Origin: Nostoc sp. KVJ3
GTDB lineage: Bacteria; Cyanobacteriota; Cyanobacteriia; Cyanobacteriales; Nostocaceae
Assembly: GCF_026127265.1 (NCBI RefSeq)
Contig: NZ_WWFG01000005.1
Span: forward strand, 1 to 64,000
Length of the DNA stretch: 64,000 nt
Direction of reading: 5' to 3'
Part shown: positions 57,450 to 64,000 of the stretch, piece by piece
Layout of the letters: each line of letters opens with the position of its first letter
How positions within the stretch are numbered: position 1 is the first letter of the stretch
Notes under the pieces: model-generated
What the model was told of the DNA's origin: nothing
Databases searched by the model: none
The model's input: the letters and a program-made list of their open reading frames with translations, nothing else
Made by a program: the position numbers and the translations under genes

Positions 57450-58849
57450 GTGATTCAACCGCAAGCCATAGACCCCATCCCAGAAGAAACAGTGCGTGTG
57501 GCTCGTGCCGCTTTCCCAAAAGGCAATCTATACATGACTATGAGGGATGAAATCGGTACTCTCTACACAGACCAAGATTTTGAAGAACTGTTTCCAAAAC
57601 TTGGGCAACCCGCTTTTAGTCCTTGGCGGTTAGCTTTGGTCTGCGTCATGCAATATATCGAGGAGATGACTGACAGACAAGCGTTTCAGTTGCAGTTCGC
57701 AGTCGAATTGATTGGAAGTATGCACTCTCCCTGGAATTAACAGATCCAGGGTTTGATTTTAGTGTACTCTGCGAATTCAGAATCAGATTAATTTCTGGAA
57801 GTGCCGAACAGAAATTACTAGATATCTTGTTAAAGCAATTTAAAGAAAAAGGAATTATCAAAGAGAAAGGAAAACAGCGCACCGATTCAACCCATGTATT
57901 GGCAGCAATTCGTAACTTGAATCGCCTGGAAACTGTAGCCGAAACTTTACGTGCAGCATTAAACGCAGTGGCAACAGTTGCCCCAGAATGGTTGCGCTCA
58001 TGGGTTCCCCATGAGTGGTTTGAACGTTACGGACGTGCGTTAGAAGAGTACCGTTTACCTAAAGGAGTTGCGGCTCGATATAAATTAGCTGAAACTTGAA
58101 CTATATGTTGTCCTAGTACAGAGTGAAGTATTTCGTGACCGTTTGGCTAAATTATCGTTCAAATCACAGATGTAGACCAAACACAACCAATTCATTTATC
58201 TCTGGAAGCCAAAGGCTTATCTCCAAAAGAACATATTGTAGATGCAGGATACGTAGATAGTGAATTACTGGTAAAAAGTAAAATTGATTTTGATATAGAA
58301 CTTATTGGCCCAGTACGCCCAAATGTTAGCTGGCAAGCGAAAACGCCTGGTGGGTATGACATAAGCAAGTTTACAGTTGACTGGTCAGCAAAAACAGTTA
58401 CGTGTCCTCAAGGACAAAAAAGCACAACTTGGACTCCTTCGATTGACCCTTGGGGGAATTCAGGAATTAATGTCAAATTTCCTGCCAAAACCTGCCGAAT
58501 GTGTAATTTCAGACACTTATGTGTCAAGTCAAAAAGTGAAAGTGAGCCAAGAAAATTAAGATTGCGCCCACAACAAGAACACCAGATCCTTCAAACTATC
58601 CGCAAACAGCAGGATACTGATGAGTGGAAAGAGCGTTATAACACCCGTGCTGGTGTTGAAGGAACTTTATCACAAGCAATAAATGCTTTCGGTTTACGGC
58701 AAGCACGTTACCGCAATCTACCAAAAGTCCGGTTACAACACCAAATCACATCTGTTGCTATCAATGTTGTTCGCATGGTGTCTTGGTTAAATGGTATACC
58801 CCACGCTATAACCAGAATCTCGCGGTTTGCCGCACTCGCTGTCACATAA
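57450..58849 (+). pseudogene. IS1182-family transposase with several frameshifts
   Basis: Segments read in order as an IS1182 transposase: IPEETVRVARAAFPKGNLYM and FSPWRLALVCVMQYIEEMTD; then TDPGFDFSVLCEFRIRLISG, QRTDSTHVLAAIRNLNRLET and DYWERYGRALEEY-like helices; then GYDISKFTVDWSAKTVTCPQ, CRMCNFRHLCVKS and AGVEGTLSQAINAFGLRQAR. Frame changes occur near 57720, 58095 and 58500. The Asp and Glu catalytic segments (TDSTHV, GVEGTLSQ) are recognisable but no full protein can be made. Confidence 0.8.
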
Positions 58850-58884
58850 AGACAACAAACACCTATAGCGTTATCAAAATCTCC

Positions 58885-59149
58885 CCATGTAATACATGGT
58901 TGATTTAGAGTAGAGTTGTTCTCTACAATATCCGTGTATTACATGGAAAGAAGACTTATGAAAAAAATGAAAAGGGATATTCAAGGTAAGTTTGCGCTCA
59001 AGAACGATGACTATCGTGAAGTACGTTCTTTGAGACTGACAGACAATACTTGGAAAAAATTAGGTATTGCCTCTGAATGTTTAGGATTAACCAGAGCTGA
59101 TTATCTGGAGGAAATAATTAACAGAGAAGTCCCACCATGTAATACATGG
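58885..59149. promoter_or_regulatory. Three CCATGTAATACATGG-type boxes around the small regulator gene
   Basis: CCATGTAATACATGG occurs at 58885-58899 and 59135-59149, and CCGTGTATTACATGG at 58932-58946. Each is a 15-base palindrome. Two lie upstream of the gene start at 58958 and the third lies inside the gene. This layout suggests autoregulation by the encoded protein or a repeat that spreads with it. Confidence 0.6.
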
Positions 59150-59419
59150 AAAGACTCAGCATCTACTCCAGGTATTACACGGAATGATGAAGAATTAAAC
59201 AGACTCAAAGCACAAGTCCAGTATCTTCAAAAAGAAAATTCCGCACACCAGAAACGCTCTGCCGTTACTTTTGTTTATGACATTGTGGATTTTGAAGCGA
59301 TACGCGATCACATTTTATTTGAATTGAAGTTGGGGCGGCAGGCTTCTGGTTATAAAACCGCCCAAAAAGCCTTAAATACAATGATTGCAGAACTAAAACT
59401 TTTAGTTGACAGTTTCTAA
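58958..59419 (+). CDS. Small putative DNA-binding protein (ribbon-helix-helix or similar)
   Basis: Of several in-frame starts, ATG 58958 follows GAAAGAAG and gives 153 residues; ATG 58943 is possible. The part EVRSLRLTDNTWKKLGIASE and CLGLTRADYLEEIINREV has the strand-then-two-helices pattern of ribbon-helix-helix repressors. A coiled coil follows (DEELNRLKAQVQYLQKE), then a C-terminal helical domain (DFEAIRDHILFELKLGRQAS). Palindromic boxes upstream and within fit a repressor of its own gene. It sits inside the 46-bp-TIR unit as a passenger. The DNA-binding role is inferred. Confidence 0.6.
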   Translation: MKKMKRDIQGKFALKNDDYREVRSLRLTDNTWKKLGIASECLGLTRADYLEEIINREVPPCNTWKDSASTPGITRNDEELNRLKAQVQYLQKENSAHQKRSAVTFVYDIVDFEAIRDHILFELKLGRQASGYKTAQKALNTMIAELKLLVDSF

Positions 59420-59535
59420 ATCACCCAAAAAAGCTGTTTCCAAGGCGAAATTCCAACTCTTCCAAACATCAAGCTTCCTTGATCGGCAATGTAAAGAAAT
59501 ATTTCGCCAACAGCATCCGTTGATACTCACACCCC

Positions 59536-59949
59536 TGTCTAGCAGTTCTGGACTTAGACAATTTCAAGGAGATCAACGATCGTCATGGGTACAATACTGG
59601 CGACATGGTGATGCGTCAGTGGGGACAGTTGCTCCGGCAGACCTTTAGGCAAAATGCAGTCGTTGCTCGCTGGGAGAGCGATGAATTTGTGGTTGCCTTA
59701 TCTAGCATGATTAAGGCAGATGGCATTCAAAGACTCACTCAATTATTAGCAACGCTCCACCACAGACAATTTGTTGCTCCTGATCAGACTCAATTTCGGA
59801 TCACATTTAGCGCTGGAATTGCTCAATATCCAGATGATGGAACGGATTTGCATTCTCTTTATCAAGCTGCATCCGAAGCCTTGCATCAGTCTAAAGTTGC
59901 TGGGTGTGCCTGTATTTTTTCTGCGGAAGGCTCTAGAGTGTCAGTCTAG
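59536..59949 (+). pseudogene. GGDEF domain fragment
   Basis: It reads AVLDLDNFKEINDRHGYNTG then ARWESDEFVVALSSM and ITFSAGIAQYPDDGTDLHSL, a diguanylate-cyclase domain that begins at the end of the mobile unit and lacks its N-terminal sensor and first strand. The signature GGDEF is ESDEF, so cyclase activity is doubtful even if translated (possible start ATG 59605). It ends at TAG 59947-59949. The missing 5' part is not found on the other side of the unit. Confidence 0.75.
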
Positions 59950-60272
59950 TAGAAAGTATTGACAAATTAGACAAACAGTGATGTCTAAACTTGGTAATTT
60001 TTGTAGTAAAAGTTTGCGAAATATGAGCAAGAACATGGAGATTGTGGACAATAGCTATGCGTCGAAGATCAATACTTTGGCAAAGGCTCAGTAAGCAAAA
60101 GATTTTTGCGTAAACCAATGTAAGTAGTAAGACAAAATTAATTACACAAATTTCAACCTGAAACCCTTATCCAGTCTAAAATCTAATGTATAAATATTTC
60201 TGTGCGATTAATTAACAGGCTTTGTCTCCCTGCCGAATGGCACACTTGAAAAGTCGAAACACAAGTGGTTTA

Positions 60273-60378
60273 GGGACTTCCAGAGAATAAATTACCCAAT
60301 TTATTCAAATGATATTCTTCTTTTACCCCTGCTCCCCTGCCTACACAGCGATTGATTATTTTTTTAATTGGAAGTCCC
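60273..60378. repeat. GGGACTTCC inverted repeat next to transposase debris
   Basis: GGGACTTCC (60273-60281) and GGAAGTCCC (60370-60378) enclose 88 bases without a gene. The right arm touches the stop codon of the transposase tail that follows, so it is probably one end of that lost element. Confidence 0.45.
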
Positions 60379-60480
60379 TTAAGCAGTTTGCAATTGCTTG
60401 CGTAATTCATGCTGGGGTTTCGTCATCAAGGAGTAAGCTTTTGGGCGACATTTACGGACTCGTGCTTCGCTTATACCTGG
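60379..60480 (-). pseudogene. IS4-family transposase C-terminal remnant
   Basis: A minus-strand frame reads RPGISEARVRKCRPKAYSLM then TKPQHELRKQLQTA and stops. This matches the end of the IS4 transposase at 43602 (SEPRVTKRRPKAYPRLTKPR, ELRHQLQTA). Only about 33 residues remain. Confidence 0.65.
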
Positions 60481-60670
60481 ACGAAAACTCAAACTTTTCT
60501 TATCTCCTCATAAGTTCCTCAGATTGTTTTTTTACAGTCAAAGTGGGTATGTAAAGACTGTTGCATACAAATGCCCCCGATCGCGCGCATTCTGGCATTG
60601 GGGAAGGTTTTGTGTATCAGACAGTTTAACTGGCGAACGATAATTCTGAAATCAGCGATGGAGAACAGTA

Positions 60671-61123
60671 ATGTTAGATATCGATGAAATGAGCACAAAA
60701 GAGATTATGGATCTCTTGCATAAAGTAGGACATGGGCACTTAGGTTTTGTAGGTGAAGGACATCCCTATGTTGTGCCTATGCACTATTACCTCAGAGACT
60801 CAGCAATATATATCTTCACAACGGTCGGAATGAAGACTCAGTACATGGATGCAAATCCAGAAGTTTGCTTACAGATCGAAGAAGTTCAGGATGATCTGCT
60901 GCACTGGCGCAGCGTTGTTGTGAATGGTCGCGCTGAACACATCACTCTTCAGCAAGACATTGATCGCGTGATGCAATTTGTCAAAACGCAAAACCCAACG
61001 CTTTCGCCCGCGATTAATCGCACCTGGATTGATGCCTGGGGTCGTGCAGAGGTTATGGCGCTCTACCGTATCCATCCCAGTGAGATGAGTGGACGCACCA
61101 CTGATGGCATCAGCAGTCAGTGA
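60671..61123 (+). CDS. Pyridoxamine-phosphate-oxidase-fold flavin-binding protein
   Basis: This encodes 150 residues. The split-barrel pattern is seen in HLGFVGEGHPYVVPMHYYLR, IYIFTTVGMKTQYMDANPEV, CLQIEEVQDDLLHWRSVVVN and GRAEHIT. It belongs with the NimA-like/general-stress FMN-binding proteins of the PNPOx-like superfamily. It probably binds FMN or haem as a cytoplasmic reductase or stress protein. It precedes the copper ATPase on the same strand by 326 bases of repeats, so co-regulation is possible but co-transcription is uncertain. Confidence 0.8.
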   Translation: MLDIDEMSTKEIMDLLHKVGHGHLGFVGEGHPYVVPMHYYLRDSAIYIFTTVGMKTQYMDANPEVCLQIEEVQDDLLHWRSVVVNGRAEHITLQQDIDRVMQFVKTQNPTLSPAINRTWIDAWGRAEVMALYRIHPSEMSGRTTDGISSQ

Positions 61124-61175
61124 AAATCGAAGATTTTGGACAAGATTATGCTGACTGAAGGCTGATTTGAGTTCT

Positions 61176-61295
61176 GCGTTAGCGTAAAGCCTGCGGCATG
61201 GCTTCGCTTAGCGCGCAGCGTTCCACAGGAAAGCTCACCGTACCCCTACGGGGATCTTGCTATGCGTAGCGTTCCGCAGGAAAGGTATCGCTTGC
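61176..61295. repeat. Cluster of dispersed GC-rich repeats
   Basis: Two related units (GCGTTAGCGTAAAGCCTGCG ... GCGCAGCGTTCCACAGGAAAG and TGCGTAGCGTTCCGCAGGAAAG) follow each other, with CCCCTACGGGG between. They are of the same dispersed repeat class as those near 2866, 20700 and 36271. They fill most of the gap between the flavin-binding protein and copB. No gene is present in 61124-61449. Confidence 0.6.
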
Positions 61296-61449
61296 CATTT
61301 GTATCTTATGGCGTGAGCATACCAATATGCCCGACTTGCCAAGCGTCTTGGGGCATAGAACTTTACTAACTCTCGAAAATTTCGCCTTAGTTTCATCATC
61401 ATAAAAATCTGATAGTCAAGACATCGCAGCAAACCAGGAGGATTCATTT

Positions 61450-63561
61450 GTGAACCACGATCACCATAATCATCAGCAAACGCAGCCCAAACCGGGAAAC
61501 ACTGGGCACGATGAACACGGAAAGCAAGTTAAAAAGAATCCGCCTGACCCTGACCCACACGGCAACCAAGGGGGACGCAATCAACACGCAGGGCATGATA
61601 AACACGCTGGACACAGCCCAGAGATTTTCAAACGACGCTTCTTTATTTGCCTCTTGCTAACGCTGCCCATTCTCTATTTTGCGCCAATATTTCAGACTTG
61701 GTTAAATTATCAAGCCATCCAATTTCCGGGTGCGAAGTGGGTTATTCCCATTTTCTCAACTATTGTTTATTTCTATGGTGGTTGGGTCTTTCTAAAGGGA
61801 GCCTACTACGAACTTCGCAGTAAAATTGGCATGATGACTCTGGTTGCTCTAGCCATCACCGTGGCGTTTGTCTACAGTGTGTCAGTGACTTTCGGATTGA
61901 AAGGAGATTCTTTTTACTGGGAACTGGCAACCTTAGTCGATATCATGCTGCTCGGTCACTGGATGGAAATGGCTTCTGTGCTGGGAGCCAGCAATGCGCT
62001 AGGAGAACTTGCCAAGTTAGTGCCTTCTGTCGCTCACAAGCAGGCGAATGGGCGGAGCGAAGATGTCCAAGTAAGCGCATTAGTTGAGGGAGATATAATT
62101 CTGATTCGTCCTGGCGAACAAGTCCCGATCGATGGTGAGATCGTCGAGGGTACTTCCAATGTCAATGAATCCTTTCTTACGGGAGAGTCGCGCCCGGTGG
62201 TCAAAAAAGCCAATGATGAAGCGATCGCCGGAGCGGTCAATGGAGAAGGTGCTTTGACAGTCAAGGTCACTCGCACCGGAGATCAAACAACCCTGAGCCA
62301 GATTATGCGTATGGTTAAGGAAGCGCAGACATCTAAAAGTAAATTTCAATCACTAGCCGATCGACTTGCCTATTGGCTAACTTTAATCGCGATCGGGATC
62401 GCTACACTAGCATTCGTAGTTTGGATATCTATTAAACCAGATGATTTAGCCTTTGCCGTTAGTCGTGCGGTTACTGTATTAGTGATTGCTTGTCCTCATG
62501 CGTTAGGGTTAGCAGTCCCCTTAGTGCTGGTCAATGCTACTGCAATGTCTGCTAAAAATGGCATCCTGGTGAGAAACCGAGAAGCGTTTGAACGAGCCAA
62601 AGGCATTAAAACAATCGCATTTGATAAGACAGGGACATTGACGACAGGACATTTTGGCGTGCAACGAATTTATACGGATAGTATAGATGAGTTAAAAGCT
62701 TTGGGCATTTCTGCTTCCCTAGAATCTTTATCAGAACACCCCCTCGGACAATCGATCGTGGAAGAAGCCAGCCATCGAAAACTTCAGCTTTTAAAAGCCA
62801 GTGACTTCAAAGCAGTTCCCGGTCAGGGCGTTGAAGGCGTAGTAGACGGTCAGCATTATCGGGTTGGCAGACCAGAATGGGTTCAGGAGTTGAAATTGCA
62901 GTTTCCGCCAGCGTTGCAAAAGGGACTACAAGAACGTGAATCTCGTGGTGAAAGTGCAATCGTCCTGATGGACGACAAGCAAGTTCTCGCCCTATTCGGG
63001 TTAGCAGACCAGGTGCGGGCATCTGCACGAGAAGCGGTTGTAAAATTACAGAAAATGGACGTGCAGGTGGTAATGATTACAGGCGATGCCGAAGCCGTTG
63101 CCAAGGCCGTTGCTGGGGATTTGCAGATTGATCGCTACTATGCTCGTGTCCTACCACAGGATAAAGCTGCGCTAATTCATCGGCTCAAAGCTGAGAAGCC
63201 GACCGCCTTTGTGGGCGATGGCATCAATGATGCACCTGCTTTAACCGAGTCAGATTTAGGACTGGCGATCGGAGCCGGAACCAATGTTGCGATCGAATCT
63301 GCCGATCTAATCTTAGTTAAAAGCGATCCGCTTGATGCAACTTACGCGCTTAAACTTGCGAAAGCTACCTACAGTAAAATGGCTCAGAACTTGTTATGGG
63401 CAGCTGGGTACAACGTTGTTGCCATTCCATTAGCGGCAGGAGTTGGCTACCCATTCGGCATTCTATTAACACCAGCAATAGCTGCCATACTGATGAGCGT
63501 TTCGACAGTTGTTGTTTCATTTAATGCAATGTCGTTACGTGCCATTCGTTTGCATGACTGA
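61450..63561 (+). CDS. copB: CopB-like copper P1B-type ATPase (CPH type)
   Basis: This encodes 703 residues from GTG 61450 with AGGAGG upstream. The N-terminus is rich in His (NHDHHNHQQ, HAGHDKHAGH) and has no CxxC metal domain. P-type motifs are FLTGES (244-247), ACPHALG (Cys348-Pro-His350, the transmembrane metal site), AFDKTGT (Asp392 phosphorylated), SEHPLGQS (His430) and VGDGINDAP (Asp590). The CPH motif and His-rich head mark the CopB class, which exports copper or silver from the cytoplasm. A histidine-kinase C-terminus lies beyond on the opposite strand, suggesting a metal-responsive two-component system. Confidence 0.9.
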   Translation: MNHDHHNHQQTQPKPGNTGHDEHGKQVKKNPPDPDPHGNQGGRNQHAGHDKHAGHSPEIFKRRFFICLLLTLPILYFAPIFQTWLNYQAIQFPGAKWVIPIFSTIVYFYGGWVFLKGAYYELRSKIGMMTLVALAITVAFVYSVSVTFGLKGDSFYWELATLVDIMLLGHWMEMASVLGASNALGELAKLVPSVAHKQANGRSEDVQVSALVEGDIILIRPGEQVPIDGEIVEGTSNVNESFLTGESRPVVKKANDEAIAGAVNGEGALTVKVTRTGDQTTLSQIMRMVKEAQTSKSKFQSLADRLAYWLTLIAIGIATLAFVVWISIKPDDLAFAVSRAVTVLVIACPHALGLAVPLVLVNATAMSAKNGILVRNREAFERAKGIKTIAFDKTGTLTTGHFGVQRIYTDSIDELKALGISASLESLSEHPLGQSIVEEASHRKLQLLKASDFKAVPGQGVEGVVDGQHYRVGRPEWVQELKLQFPPALQKGLQERESRGESAIVLMDDKQVLALFGLADQVRASAREAVVKLQKMDVQVVMITGDAEAVAKAVAGDLQIDRYYARVLPQDKAALIHRLKAEKPTAFVGDGINDAPALTESDLGLAIGAGTNVAIESADLILVKSDPLDATYALKLAKATYSKMAQNLLWAAGYNVVAIPLAAGVGYPFGILLTPAIAAILMSVSTVVVSFNAMSLRAIRLHD

Positions 63562-63701
63562 GTACATCAGAACAAATCTCAATCGAGACGGAGTAATAGA
63601 AGTTACCTCCTAGATGCAAAAGCCATTTCACTGCTTCAAAACTACTCACACCCATAATCAGGGTAGAGTTGAACTAAAAAGTTTTTTGTAAGCATCTGTC
63701 T

Positions 63702-64000
63702 TTAACGATACAACATTTTAAATGGGTAAATAGAGCGAACGGTTTTAAGTGGGGGTATATTAAAAGGTAGCTTAATAGTGAAAGTGCTACCTTCACCTAA
63801 GTTACTTTGCACATCTATACTGCCGTGGTGTGACTGAATAATTGCTTGCGCGATCGCTAATCCCAATCCAGAACCGCCAGTACTACGGGAGCGATCGCTA
63901 CTCACCCGATAAAAGCGATCAAAAATTCGCTTAAGTTCGTGTTTCGGGATACCAATGCCTGTATCTTGAACTTTGATTACAGCATTATAGTCATTACAAT
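63702..64000 (-). CDS. Histidine kinase C-terminus (partial)
   Basis: The gene runs in from the right edge of the window. The visible 98 residues contain VIKVQDTGIGIPKHELKRIF (G1 box), DRFYRVSSDRSRSTGGSGLG (F box to G2 box) and GLAIAQAIIQSHHGSIDVQS, ending in a short tail, PFNIPPLKTVRSIYPF. It is the ATP-binding end of a membrane sensor kinase of the OmpR-partner type. Convergence with the copper ATPase suggests, but does not prove, copper sensing. Confidence 0.85.
   Translation of the reverse strand, partial: CNDYNAVIKVQDTGIGIPKHELKRIFDRFYRVSSDRSRSTGGSGLGLAIAQAIIQSHHGSIDVQSNLGEGSTFTIKLPFNIPPLKTVRSIYPFKMLYR

Larger units (their letters stand above)
57305..59533 (+). mobile_element. Mobile unit with 46-bp terminal inverted repeats
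   Basis: 57305-57350 and 59488-59533 are inverted copies with one mismatch, beginning GGTGTGAGTATCAA and ending in TTTCTTTACATT. Inside lie a broken IS1182-type transposase and a small intact gene with palindromic boxes. I see no target duplication. The right end abuts the truncated GGDEF coding sequence. Confidence 0.75.
59950..60670. other. Gene-free stretch with IS debris
   Basis: Apart from the inverted repeat and transposase tail described separately, I see no gene. Open frames here are short and carry no recognisable content. The last 100 bases should hold the promoter of the flavin-binding protein gene. Confidence 0.4.

Overview
The window looks like accessory DNA of a filamentous, Nostoc-like cyanobacterium, probably a large plasmid or a plasmid-derived island. 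The evidence is frequent GCGATCGC (HIP1) octamers, short GC-rich dispersed repeats of the kind common in Nostocales, TGAGTAA heptamer repeats, hybrid Ser/Thr-His kinases of the Anabaena HstK type, a cyanobacterial-type AAA ATPase remnant, and dense plasmid functions (ParA/ParB, two ParM-like actins, a relaxase remnant). There is no rRNA, tRNA or CRISPR array that I can support.

Layout. 1-7.9 kb is a graveyard: a frameshifted lipoprotein, three neighbouring small genes with a shared core and acidic tails, a broken Ycf46-like AAA ATPase, a broken ParM-like actin with an intact small partner gene and a catatag-repeat region, a TnpB-type element end, and a decayed sigma factor. 7.9-13.4 kb holds an intact parAB operon with two palindromic operator-like boxes, a TnpB-only element and an intact ParM-like actin. 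14.3-22.4 kb is broken by insertion sequences: an IS701-like element (5-bp target duplication) next to a 5'-truncated relaxase, an IS1380-family element (copy A) inside a conserved hypothetical gene, and an IS1-family element (8-bp target duplication). A nucleotide-deaminase-like gene and methyltransferase debris follow.

22.8-35.4 kb is the most unusual part. A single intact 2632-codon gene combines an RdRP/RNA-polymerase-like core (DYDGD plus an AVDLFK motif) with AlkB-like, PUA-like, NADAR-like and SLOG-like segments. It lies 7 bases upstream of a 256-codon gene. Beyond are a small membrane protein, a NarL-type regulator whose phosphoacceptor Asp is replaced by Asn, a one-helix membrane protein and two ParA-like ATPases.

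36.3-43.6 kb is a nest of mobile elements: an IS5/IS1182-like element in pgmB, a 149-bp MITE in the left end of an IS4-family element, and IS1380 copy B inside that IS4 transposase. An MFS exporter sits between them. 43.6-57.1 kb looks chromosome-like: a truncated site-2 protease, a degenerate metallo-beta-lactamase-fold protein, and two tandem giant Ser/Thr-kinase/ATPase/GAF/His-kinase genes, the second with a one-base frameshift. 57.3-59.5 kb is a unit with 46-bp terminal inverted repeats, a decayed transposase and a small putative DNA-binding gene with CCATGTAATACATGG boxes; it abuts a truncated GGDEF domain. The window ends with a flavin-nucleotide-binding protein, a CPH-type CopB-like copper ATPase and the C-terminus of a histidine kinase.

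Frameshifts are frequent in small and mobile genes. The 7.9-kb and 6-kb ORFs at 22,846 and 45,613 are intact, so general sequencing noise is an unlikely explanation for most of the decay. All family calls come from reading motifs; no search was run.
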